NCBI RefSeq assembly: GCF_031177825.1
Contig: NZ_JAPSKE010000009.1
Coordinates: 1 to 64,000 of the forward strand
DNA: 64,000 bases
Direction of reading: 5' to 3'
Source of the DNA: Paenibacillus sp.
Lineage (GTDB): Bacteria; Bacillota; Bacilli; Paenibacillales; YIM-B00363
Below are positions 7,665-15,666 of this stretch, one piece after another; the stretch's first letter is position 1; each line of letters opens with the position of its first letter. The notes under the pieces are model-generated. The model made no database searches, was not told the DNA's origin, and worked only from the letters and a program-made list of their open reading frames with translations. Both the position numbers and the translations under genes were made by a program.

Positions 7665-8948
7665 ATGAAGAAGAAGTACGCATTGATCGGCACCGGCGGA
7701 CGGGCGATTTTCTTTTACGGCGCTTTAGCCAGAGACTTCCGGGACACCTCGGAGCTTGTCGCGTTCTGCGATACGAATCAGACGCGGATGAATTACGCCA
7801 ACCGCTTGCTGACGACGCGCTTCGAGCACCCTGCGGTGCCGACGTACAAAGCGCACGACTTCGAGCGGATGATCCGCGAGACGAAGCCGGACGCCGTCAT
7901 CGTGACGACGATGGACCGGACGCATCATACGTATATCGTGAAGGCGATGGAGCTCGGCTGCGACGTCATCAGCGAGAAGCCGATGACCGTCGACGAAGAG
8001 AAATGCCAGGACATTCTCGACGCGGTGAAGCGGACCGGCAAGCAGCTGCGGGTCACGTTCAACTACCGCTACGCGCCGCACAATACGAAAATTCGCGAGC
8101 TGATTATGAACGGCGCGATCGGCGACGTGCATTCCATTCACTTCGAGTGGCTGCTCAATACGGAGCACGGCGCGGACTATTTCCGGCGGTGGCACCGCGA
8201 CAAGCGAAACAGCGGCGGCATGCTCGTCCACAAGTCGACGCATCACTTCGATCTCGTCAATTTTTGGCTCGGCAGCCAACCCCAGACGGTGTACGCGCAA
8301 GGCTCTCTGATGTTTTACGGCAAGGAAAACGCGGAGAAGCGGGGCGTCACGGAATTTTACAATCGGTCGCGGGGCAGCGAGGCGGCGAAGCGCGACCCGT
8401 TCGGGCTCGATCTCGAGCGGAGCGAGGAGCTGAAGGGACTGTACGCGGACGCGGAGCATGAAGACGGCTATTACCGCGATCAGAGCGTGTTCGGCGACGG
8501 CATCAGCATCGAGGACACGATGGGCGTGCTCGTCCGATACAAGAATAAGGCGATTATGACGTATTCGCTGAACTGCTATATGCCTTGGGAAGGGTTCCAG
8601 GTGAACATCAACGGCTCCAAGGGCCGCATCGAGATGAAGATCGTCGAGAAGTCGTACGTCAATTCCGGCGGCAAGAAGGAAGACGAAGGCGCGCTGAAGA
8701 CGAAGAGCATCAAGGTCATTCCGATGTTCGGGGAGGCGTACGAGGCGGAGATCGTCGAAGGCGTCGGCGGGCACGGCGGCGGCGATCCGATTTTGCTGAA
8801 CGACATCTTCGGCGAGCCGGCGGAAGATCCGTACAACCGGGCGGCTTCGCACGTCGACGGCGCGATGTCGATCCTCACCGGCATCGCCGGCAACATCTCG
8901 ATGCGCACCGGACTGCCGGTGAACGTCGACGGACTCGTTCGGTTCTAA
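7665..8948 (+). CDS. Gfo/Idh/MocA-family oxidoreductase
   Basis: 427 residues. A Rossmann nucleotide-binding start (YALIGTGGRAIFFYGAL) is followed by the family's EKP motif (VISEKPMTVDE, about residue 105). The central lysine/histidine region has GGMLVHKSTHHFDLVNFWLG, in which the histidine pair is the usual catalytic area. The C-terminal beta domain is longer than in myo-inositol dehydrogenase and carries glycine-rich VGGHGGGDPILL, as in the long sugar-acid or glycoside-oxidising members. These enzymes oxidise or reduce sugars and inositols with NAD(P). The substrate is not evident. It is divergent from an AraC regulator and closed by a strong terminator. Confidence 0.85.
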   Translation: MKKKYALIGTGGRAIFFYGALARDFRDTSELVAFCDTNQTRMNYANRLLTTRFEHPAVPTYKAHDFERMIRETKPDAVIVTTMDRTHHTYIVKAMELGCDVISEKPMTVDEEKCQDILDAVKRTGKQLRVTFNYRYAPHNTKIRELIMNGAIGDVHSIHFEWLLNTEHGADYFRRWHRDKRNSGGMLVHKSTHHFDLVNFWLGSQPQTVYAQGSLMFYGKENAEKRGVTEFYNRSRGSEAAKRDPFGLDLERSEELKGLYADAEHEDGYYRDQSVFGDGISIEDTMGVLVRYKNKAIMTYSLNCYMPWEGFQVNINGSKGRIEMKIVEKSYVNSGGKKEDEGALKTKSIKVIPMFGEAYEAEIVEGVGGHGGGDPILLNDIFGEPAEDPYNRAASHVDGAMSILTGIAGNISMRTGLPVNVDGLVRF

Positions 8949-8957
8949 CATGCGAAG

Positions 8958-9005
8958 AAGGTTGCCATCCGGCCGTTCGAACGGCTCGGACGGCAACCTT
9001 TTTTT
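8958..9005 (+). terminator. Rho-independent terminator of the Gfo/Idh/MocA gene
   Basis: AAGGTTGCCATCCG pairs with CGGACGGCAACCTT (one mismatch), with a self-complementary GCCGTTCGAACGGCT-like loop region, and is followed by seven Ts. Confidence 0.9.
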
Positions 9006-9038
9006 CGCCCGCGTTCAGTTCTCCCTTCGCTCGACAGC

Positions 9039-9231
9039 AATAGGGAACATGAAAATTCCCTATTTCTACGAAGTCCCCCCGAAACCGGTAAATAGGGAAT
9101 ACCAAAGTTCCTTATTTGCGGATAAACCACCTGAAAACAGGCACATAACGGCGAATAGGGAACATCGTTGTTCCCTATTTGCCGGAATCAGACGGTCTCA
9201 AGGAAAATAGGGAAAGTTCGTGTTCCCTATT
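9039..9231. repeat. Array of four 26-bp interrupted palindromes (AATAGGGAA-N8-TTCCCTATT)
   Basis: Units lie at 9039-9064, 9091-9116, 9154-9179 and 9206-9231, with starts 52, 63 and 52 bases apart. In every unit the nine-base arms are AATAGGGAA and TTCCCTATT (one change in unit 2) and the loop is exactly eight bases but differs in sequence (catgaaaa, taccaaag, catcgttg, agttcgtg). The array fills the gap between two convergent genes, and unit 4 contains the TAG stop of the DUF4185 gene. The pattern resembles a repetitive extragenic palindrome cluster and can fold on either strand. Confidence 0.85.
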
Positions 9232-10417
9232 GATTCAAAGCATCCGCATCGGCGGCGGGCGGCACTCGCGAAATCGCATGCGACTTCTTCTCCAGTTCCG
9301 CCTTGAACCAGAACACATTGTACGGGTCCCACAACGACAGCGCGAAATAGATCGTTTTCCCGTCGTTTTCTGTATATCTCGGATTCATGTAAGGACCATA
9401 CAATCCGGGATATTCGTCCTTATCGACGAGAACGATCGGTTCGCCCCACGGCCCCCACGGCGCAACGCCTTCCCGAATCACGACGCCCTGCCCTTCCCGT
9501 AAGTACGTCATAAGCCACCGCTCCAAGTACGGGTTCCAGACGACGGACAGCTCTCCGACCGTGTCGTCGACGACCGTCGCCGCTTCCTCCGGCTCGCCCG
9601 TCCAAGTCGGCTTCCCCTCTTCGTCCGTTCCGGCGTAATATTCATAGCCGTCCAAGCTTTCGATTCGGGACTCCTTCGCCCTCATGAGCTTTACGCCGCC
9701 GAAGCGGCCGGAAGGAACGCCCCAGAAGTAAATGTCGGCTTCTTCGTCCCCTTCCTGGATCCGATAGGGGCTGACTTGGATAAACCCGCTGTCTCCCGGC
9801 CACTTGACGTCGTCGAGCAGCGTCCAGGTTCTCCCTTCGTCCGCGGATTTCGCGATGCCGGCGTAGTTCGCGTCCCAACGGCCGGGCTCCCCCCAATGAT
9901 TCACGGACATGTAGTACAGATACATGGCATCGTTCGCATACAAACCGTGAGTCGGGATTTTCGTCATCTCCTCGAAATCGCGCTTGACCGAAGGCAAGAG
10001 CTCTTTCGCAAGGCCGACGTCGTCGACGATCATGCCGTCGAACGCGATGCCGTCGCTCGGATCCGCGTCCGTCGAATACGCCATCGCGTTAGAGCGCCAG
10101 AAGCTCCCTCCGCCTCCCGTCATCTCCGGCGGCCGTTCCCCGAACGTGTCCCCGAAGACGAAATACGTCGTATCTTCTAGGTTGAACATCGATCCGAGAT
10201 CGGTGCCGTAGACGGCATACCCATCCGTTCGATTCATGCCGTCCGCGCCGGTCAGCTGAGCGACTTGCTCCAAACCGGCGACGCGCTCCAAGACGAAGTC
10301 GACGCCGTCCGGTTCCAGCATCTTCTCCGTCGTCCCGCGCTCTCCCGGGCCGCAGGCGGCCGTACCCGCGGCGACGCCGACGGCGAGCGCGCACGCCCAT
10401 GCTCTCCGAAGCTTCAT
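9227..10417 (-). CDS. DUF4185 surface lipoprotein, related to GH183 endo-D-arabinanases
   Basis: 396 residues. The N-terminus is a lipoprotein signal peptide: a positive start, a hydrophobic core and TAAC with the lipidated Cys about residue 22. The rest has DUF4185 marks: YAVYGTDLGSMF, YFVFGDTFGERPP, GLYANDAMYLYYMSV and GPYMNPRYTENDGKTIYF, consistent with a five-bladed propeller. DUF4185 proteins have been described as endo-acting D-arabinofuranases (CAZy GH183), so a surface enzyme cutting a furanoside polymer is plausible. It is the last gene of an operon with an ABC importer, GH172 and DUF6259. Its stop codon lies inside a palindromic repeat. Activity is inferred from family and neighbours. 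Confidence 0.75.
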   Translation of the reverse strand: MKLRRAWACALAVGVAAGTAACGPGERGTTEKMLEPDGVDFVLERVAGLEQVAQLTGADGMNRTDGYAVYGTDLGSMFNLEDTTYFVFGDTFGERPPEMTGGGGSFWRSNAMAYSTDADPSDGIAFDGMIVDDVGLAKELLPSVKRDFEEMTKIPTHGLYANDAMYLYYMSVNHWGEPGRWDANYAGIAKSADEGRTWTLLDDVKWPGDSGFIQVSPYRIQEGDEEADIYFWGVPSGRFGGVKLMRAKESRIESLDGYEYYAGTDEEGKPTWTGEPEEAATVVDDTVGELSVVWNPYLERWLMTYLREGQGVVIREGVAPWGPWGEPIVLVDKDEYPGLYGPYMNPRYTENDGKTIYFALSLWDPYNVFWFKAELEKKSHAISRVPPAADADALNQ

Positions 10418-10447
10418 ATCGTCCGTTCCCCTATTCGGCTTAGTGAA

Positions 10448-12703
10448 TTATCGAGCTCCGTCCCCCGGACCCTTGACGATCACTTCCAGAATGACGACGC
10501 GTTTCGGCGGGATCGTCAACCGCATGGCTTTCGCTCCGTCCGCCGCGATCTCTCCCCCGTCTTCGATGGCGTCCCCGTCGAAGCGACGGACGCGATAAGA
10601 CGCCCCGGGCAAGCGATATCGCTTCATGTCCAGCTCGAAGGAGACGTTCCGCGCCTCCTCCGTGACGTTCGCGAAGAAGAAGGCGGCGCTCTCCTCCCGG
10701 TACTGCCAAGCGGAATGAACGACCGCATCGGCCTCGTAGACGCCGGACTCGTTGTACTCCGGGAAGTTCTTATCGCAGTTGTAATGGAACCAGTCCAACG
10801 CCGCCGTCTCCCGCTCGAACGACAGCGGCCGCAGCATCTTGCCGTACGCCAAATATTTGTTGCCCGGGCCGACCCGCATCCGCGCCAGCGCCCCCAGGTA
10901 GCGGGCTCGTTCGGGAGATAAGGCGTATCCTCGCGGTTCGAAAATGTAATAGTGTTCCTCCGGGTCGTTCTCCTTCCCGTCGATCGCTTCCATCGGGCTG
11001 TATTCGTAATTCAGCTCGTAGATGCCGCCCCATAAGTACGTTCGCGCGGCGGCGAAGTAAAACAGGGAGCCGATCTCCTCCGTCAGCTTGCCCCAGCCGT
11101 CCATCCGCAGAGCGCCGTATTCGTTGTACACATAGGTGAACATCGGAATGAGCGCCGCCTCGCCGGTCGCAAGCAAGCTCTTGAAGTTGTACATTTCCAA
11201 TGGGGCTGCCGGGCGCCCGCCGGCTCTCGCTTGGTAATAATCGAGCACACCCAGGAACGCTTCGTTCATCATTTCGGTTCCCATCGGAATATACCGTCCG
11301 GCTTTCTCGATCATCGCCGCCTTCGTAGCCGCGTAGTTGCTCAAGTAGGCCGCAGCGATCTGCCTGCCGGCGCCGACCGGATGGCCGTGCGATTCGTCCA
11401 TGCACACCTTCAGGATGTTGTTGGCGGAGATGTCGTAGTAAATCGAATCGACGTCCGCCTCCGCTTGCAGCCGCTCGTCCCGGCGCACGTGCAAAGCTTG
11501 GATGAACGGGTCCGCGGGACATACGAGGGAAAACTTGTACTTGTCGATGCTTCGAAGCGCGCGCTCCTCGGGGAATCGCTGCAGCGCCTGCCTGCCGCGA
11601 TCGGCGTCCGCTCCGTTCAATCCGAACAAATAGTCGAATTCGAACGGCGCGTACTTGTCCCCGTACGCCTTCATCGCTTCGAGATTGGCCGGGTGAAAGC
11701 GCGTCGGAAACCAATCGTCCATGCCGCCGGGAACGCCGTTATAGAAGTTCTGCGTGCGATGCACCCAATCGGGCCCTAGGACATGGAACATCGGCGTCTC
11801 GATGTACTTATGGTACTCATGGATCCATGCGCTCCGGTCGCGACCGGCGTTGATCCCGAATGTGCACGCCCCCGTCCCCTCGTTCAGCCAGCGGGCGCGT
11901 TCGGCCTCCGGCCGCTCCGACAGCGGGCCTCTGCGGCACCAGAACTGTTGTAGGGCCCAACGCTTATACCGATCGGCGGCCTCGTACCATCCTTCGCCGT
12001 CGAGCGGCGCAACGACGACCGGGTATCCGACGGTCATTCCCGTCCCCGGCGCCATCGACTCCGCGCCATGGAAGAAGGAAGCTTCCAGGAGACCGTTCCC
12101 GTTCTTGTAGAAATTCAGCCATTTGGGATGCATCTCTCCGTCGTACGCCGCGAAATACAATCCGCCCCTCCGTTCGCCGTAGTACGCGAAGAACTGCATC
12201 GAAGCTCCGGAGTAGCTTTCCGGGTAAGGCATATGCCGCAGTCCGACGTCCCCGCCGAAGTGCTTGATCGGGTTGCGAACGCACAGCCCCGTCGCAAAGC
12301 TGTGGGCGACGTAATCGTCGGCCCCCTCGTTCGTGATCGCTTGCAAATTCGGTACGATCGGATACTCCAAGCCGACGACGGTCTCCCCCGAGTCGTTGCG
12401 GACCTCGGAGAAGAACCGGATTTCGTCCCGTTCGGCGGACGCGGCGACGGTTCCCACGACCGTCAACGCCTTCGCCGCTTCCCACTCGAACGCGATCGTC
12501 GTCTCGCCGTTCGGCGATTCCGAGATCGAATGCCTGCAGCGCTCGAATCGGCTCGTCGTTCCGCCGGCCGTCTCGATCCGGAAGGCGTCGGCCTGCATCG
12601 CGGCCGCGTAATCGATCCGTTTCGCTTTATCGAACAGCTCGCGCACGGAGCCGGTGTCCTCGTCGAACCGGATCCGGAGACGCCGGGATTCCAACGTCAA
12701 CAT
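10448..12703 (-). CDS. DUF6259 protein, predicted glycoside hydrolase-like enzyme
   Basis: 751 residues, no signal peptide. The N-terminal ~250 residues are beta-rich. A central part resembling a TIM barrel follows (ACTFGINAGRDRSAW, FEFDYLFGLNG, SIYYDISANNILKVCMDESHGHP about residues 415-440, MGTEMMNEAFLG). The C-terminal portion again looks like a beta domain. Aspartate in YYDIS and glutamate in GTEMMNE are where clan-D-like glycosidases keep catalytic acids, but this is only a resemblance. The family has no assigned activity that I know. It sits between GH172 and DUF4185 genes in a sugar-import operon, so a cytosolic role in breaking down the imported oligosaccharide is likely. Confidence 0.7.
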   Translation of the reverse strand: MLTLESRRLRIRFDEDTGSVRELFDKAKRIDYAAAMQADAFRIETAGGTTSRFERCRHSISESPNGETTIAFEWEAAKALTVVGTVAASAERDEIRFFSEVRNDSGETVVGLEYPIVPNLQAITNEGADDYVAHSFATGLCVRNPIKHFGGDVGLRHMPYPESYSGASMQFFAYYGERRGGLYFAAYDGEMHPKWLNFYKNGNGLLEASFFHGAESMAPGTGMTVGYPVVVAPLDGEGWYEAADRYKRWALQQFWCRRGPLSERPEAERARWLNEGTGACTFGINAGRDRSAWIHEYHKYIETPMFHVLGPDWVHRTQNFYNGVPGGMDDWFPTRFHPANLEAMKAYGDKYAPFEFDYLFGLNGADADRGRQALQRFPEERALRSIDKYKFSLVCPADPFIQALHVRRDERLQAEADVDSIYYDISANNILKVCMDESHGHPVGAGRQIAAAYLSNYAATKAAMIEKAGRYIPMGTEMMNEAFLGVLDYYQARAGGRPAAPLEMYNFKSLLATGEAALIPMFTYVYNEYGALRMDGWGKLTEEIGSLFYFAAARTYLWGGIYELNYEYSPMEAIDGKENDPEEHYYIFEPRGYALSPERARYLGALARMRVGPGNKYLAYGKMLRPLSFERETAALDWFHYNCDKNFPEYNESGVYEADAVVHSAWQYREESAAFFFANVTEEARNVSFELDMKRYRLPGASYRVRRFDGDAIEDGGEIAADGAKAMRLTIPPKRVVILEVIVKGPGDGAR

Positions 12704-12733
12704 AACTCCATCACCGCGCTTTCTTCGAGTCGG

Positions 12734-13825
12734 TTAGTAGTCGAAGCACTTCTTCAGATCCTCGTCGTCGAACGGAAGAATGTCCGGCAGCGGCAGGCGC
12801 TGATGCACCGGCAGAATGATCGGATGATCCTTATGCGGCTCGGTCTGGTACCAGTACGCCGTGCTCGAGTAATCGTCGCTCCGGTGATTGTTGTGCCCGT
12901 GCTCGATCGTGACGCGGATCGACTGGTCGAATAAAATCGGGTCTTCGATATGGAACCGGTACGCGGAAATTTTCCCCGACCAGTTCGGTCCGCCGCCGAG
13001 CGTAATGCCGTGATACGGCGAATGGTACTCCTGCTGCGGGCACCATGCGGTATTGAAATAATCCTCCATGCCCGTGCCGTGCAGCGAAGGGGGCCACGCC
13101 TCGCCGTCGATGAAGATCATGTCGTCGCCCTCGCCGTACCAGTTCCATTCCCGCGTGGCGCGCAAATTATGAATGTTCAGATTGCAGCCGACGTAATGCC
13201 CTTTGCCGACCGCGTCCAACATCACGTAATTGCCTTCGCCCGTCGTATTTTTTCCGCCGAATTCGAACAGCGCGTTGGAGATGTCGTCCGCGATCCCCTT
13301 CGTGATTTCTCTGTGCCAGATCGCGTGGAACCGAAGCGGACTGTCGATATCGCGATCGTACAACTCGTAATCGATATAGAAATAAAACTTGATCGGCCGG
13401 TCCGCGTCGGACTCGATCGTAAACCGCGCCTCGCTGCCGAACGGCATCGCGAAGAAGGAGTTCAGCGCCTGTCCGTCTTCCGGACTCATCGCGAGCGGCG
13501 CGGACCAGTAGTTTTTCGTGATGCCGTGGCCGATGCCGAAGAAGTCGCCTAACGGCGCTTGCACGCTCGGATTTTGTTCGCCGTCCCAATACATGCGCAG
13601 CACCAGCTTTCGGTACAGCGCAACCTCCGGAACCGGGTCGAACGGCGCCGTCGTGATCCAAATATGCGTCACGCAGCCGCTGCCGGCGATTCGGCCGAGA
13701 TCGACCGTCTCCCCGGGCCGAACCGTCAAGTAATCTTTGTTTCCGCCCGTGACGTCATAGGAGGAAATTCGTTTCCTTTTCCCATGTCTTACTTTGTATA
13801 AGTCTCTTAGTGAAGTTCCCAGCAT
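12734..13825 (-). CDS. GH172-family (DUF2961) furanosidase
   Basis: 363 residues, the full length of the DUF2961 jelly-roll domain. Two acidic motifs match the family's catalytic pair: YGEGDDMIFIDGE (Glu232) and GTGMEDYF (Glu254). GDFFGIGHG and HGITLGGGPNW are other family signatures. GH172 members are exo-acting alpha-D-arabinofuranosidases or alpha-D-fructofuranosidases and form trimers or hexamers. No signal peptide is present, so it should act in the cytosol on imported oligosaccharides. GGAGGG precedes the ATG. It follows the two permease genes directly. Confidence 0.85.
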   Translation of the reverse strand: MLGTSLRDLYKVRHGKRKRISSYDVTGGNKDYLTVRPGETVDLGRIAGSGCVTHIWITTAPFDPVPEVALYRKLVLRMYWDGEQNPSVQAPLGDFFGIGHGITKNYWSAPLAMSPEDGQALNSFFAMPFGSEARFTIESDADRPIKFYFYIDYELYDRDIDSPLRFHAIWHREITKGIADDISNALFEFGGKNTTGEGNYVMLDAVGKGHYVGCNLNIHNLRATREWNWYGEGDDMIFIDGEAWPPSLHGTGMEDYFNTAWCPQQEYHSPYHGITLGGGPNWSGKISAYRFHIEDPILFDQSIRVTIEHGHNNHRSDDYSSTAYWYQTEPHKDHPIILPVHQRLPLPDILPFDDEDLKKCFDY

Positions 13826-13859
13826 GTCTCTTCCCTCCGCAACGATGTCTCGATGTCGA

Positions 13860-14684
13860 TTATTTCAAACCGGATATCTTAATGCCTTGAATGATGTAAC
13901 GTTGGAAAACGAGAAACAGTCCGATCGTCGGCAGCGCGCCGAGCGTCGCGCCCGCCAGCATCAGCCCGAGCTCCGACCCGCGGCCGGATCTGAATTGCGC
14001 CAAGTATTGGCTGATTTGGAACAAGCTTTCGTCCGTTATCGTCATGACCGGCCAAATGTATGCATTCCAGAACCCGAGGAACGCACCGATACCGACGATG
14101 ACGAACGGGGGATACGACATCGGCAAGAAGATCGTCGTATAGATTTTGAATCGGGACGCGCCGTCGATCAGCGCGGCCTCTTCGACCGCCATCGGAATAT
14201 TCAAGTAGAACTGTCGAATGAAGAAGATCGAGCCGGCCGAAGCCATCCCGGGGATGATCAGCACGGACATCGTATCCAGCATCCCCAGTCGGGTGACGAC
14301 GACGAAGGACGTGACCATGATCGCCATGCCGGGAATAAACATCGTCGTAATGACGTATAACCAGAGCGCTCCCTTAAAGCGGAAATCCAACCTTGCGAAC
14401 GCGTAGGCCGCCATGGAGTTGATTCCTAATCCTACGACCGCGAAGATCAGCGCGCCGACGAAGGTGACGAAGGCGGCTCGCGTGAACGCCGGATCGCTCA
14501 ATATTTCGCCATAGTTCGAAAACAGCCACGCTTCCGGGAAAATTCGCACAGGCGTCCGAAGCACTTCCGTCTTCGCCTTAAAACCCGAGATCGCCATCCA
14601 AAGAAGCGGGAACAGGGCGAATATCGCGAACAGGAAGCCGATGACGGACACGGCCGCTCGCTGCGACGCACTCATTGTTTTCAT
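13860..14684 (-). CDS. Carbohydrate ABC transporter permease (MalG-like, CUT1)
   Basis: 274 residues with six predicted membrane helices. The EAA loop that docks the ATPase reads EEAALIDGASRFKIYTTIFLP, about residues 170-190, and the family C-terminus ends QGIKISGLK. It pairs with the permease directly upstream and the binding lipoprotein beyond it. No ATPase gene is in the operon; CUT1 importers of Firmicutes commonly share a general MsmX-type ATPase. Confidence 0.9.
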   Translation of the reverse strand: MKTMSASQRAAVSVIGFLFAIFALFPLLWMAISGFKAKTEVLRTPVRIFPEAWLFSNYGEILSDPAFTRAAFVTFVGALIFAVVGLGINSMAAYAFARLDFRFKGALWLYVITTMFIPGMAIMVTSFVVVTRLGMLDTMSVLIIPGMASAGSIFFIRQFYLNIPMAVEEAALIDGASRFKIYTTIFLPMSYPPFVIVGIGAFLGFWNAYIWPVMTITDESLFQISQYLAQFRSGRGSELGLMLAGATLGALPTIGLFLVFQRYIIQGIKISGLK

Positions 14685-14700
14685 GGACGTCCCTCCTCGA

Positions 14701-15585
14701 TTATTCGTCGATCGCCTTTTCGGAATTGATGACTCTGAAGATGATCGCCGAGATGGTGCCCAATACGACGAAGAGCAGCAAGGCGGCCGCGATCGTGTGG
14801 CCCATCAGCAGATCGTTCCGGAAATGCTCGAAAATGTAGAAGTTCGGCAGCAGCGTCGCGTCGGACGGCCCGCCGTTCGTAAGGAATAGAGGCAGCTCAA
14901 GCTGTTGGATCGCGCCGACGAACCCGGTGACGAGCAAATAGACGGCTACGTTTTTGAGCAGCGGGATCGTAATGTAGATCATCTTCTGGACGGCCGACGC
15001 GCCTTCCAGCGACGCGGCCTCGTAATAAGATTCAGGGATGTCGAGCAGCCCCGCCAGCATGATCAGCGCCGTGATGCCGAAGCCTAACCAGATCGCCGGG
15101 ATCGCAAGACCGAACAGGACGATTTGCTTTTCCACTAGCCATCCGACCTTCTCGAACCCGAACGAACCGATGATCGCGTTCAACACGCCGCCGTCGAAGT
15201 TATAGATGATTTGGAAAATAATGGCCGTAATAATCCCGGATATGATCGTCGGGATATAGATGGACGTCTTCACGAAGCTCGACGCTTTCCTTCCCATCGC
15301 CCGCACGACATGCGCGAACAAGAAGGCGAGCACGAGTTGAATCGGCACGACGAGAATCACGAATTTGAGGCCGACGCCGATCGACGTATAGAACCGATCG
15401 TCCGTCAAAACGAGATAGAAGTTTCGAAAACCGACGAACACGGGGTCTTGATAGAAGCTCCAGTCGTAGAAGCTGATCCGAATCGCGTAGATGAGCGGGA
15501 TCACGACGAATATAGTCAGCATAAACACGACCGGGGAAAGCATGAGGTACGCGGTGCCGTTGTTGTACCTCTTCTTGTTTTTCAT
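14701..15585 (-). CDS. Carbohydrate ABC transporter permease (MalF/UgpA-like, CUT1)
   Basis: 294 residues, six predicted helices starting with YLMLSPVVFMLTIFVVIPLI. The EAA loop is YYEAASLEGASAVQKMIYITIPLL. I start at ATG 15585 (MKNKKRYNN), which has GAGGTGG upstream, rather than ten codons earlier. The gene lies between the solute-binding protein and MalG-like genes, 81 bases after the binding-protein stop, with a stem-loop in that gap. Confidence 0.9.
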   Translation of the reverse strand: MKNKKRYNNGTAYLMLSPVVFMLTIFVVIPLIYAIRISFYDWSFYQDPVFVGFRNFYLVLTDDRFYTSIGVGLKFVILVVPIQLVLAFLFAHVVRAMGRKASSFVKTSIYIPTIISGIITAIIFQIIYNFDGGVLNAIIGSFGFEKVGWLVEKQIVLFGLAIPAIWLGFGITALIMLAGLLDIPESYYEAASLEGASAVQKMIYITIPLLKNVAVYLLVTGFVGAIQQLELPLFLTNGGPSDATLLPNFYIFEHFRNDLLMGHTIAAALLLFVVLGTISAIIFRVINSEKAIDE

Positions 15586-15614
15586 GCCATTGCCACCTCG
15601 TTTCGAGTAGGAAA

Positions 15615-15646
15615 GCATCCGGAAGCGCGGAACCGCTCCCGGATGC
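15615..15646 (-). other. Intercistronic stem-loop between binding protein and permease genes
   Basis: Twelve base pairs (GCATCCGGGAGC with GCTTCCGGATGC on the minus strand, one G-U pair) enclose an eight-base loop. There is no strong T-run after it, so it may stabilise the upstream binding-protein mRNA or allow partial readthrough, as often seen in ABC operons. Confidence 0.6.
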
Positions 15647-15666
15647 CGCCGAGAAATCCCCGTCGG

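Noticed and set aside
9039..9231. CRISPR array
   Set aside because: The units are palindromes with conserved arms and variable loops, only four copies, with repeat-like unequal spacing and no cas genes. This is not repeat-spacer structure.
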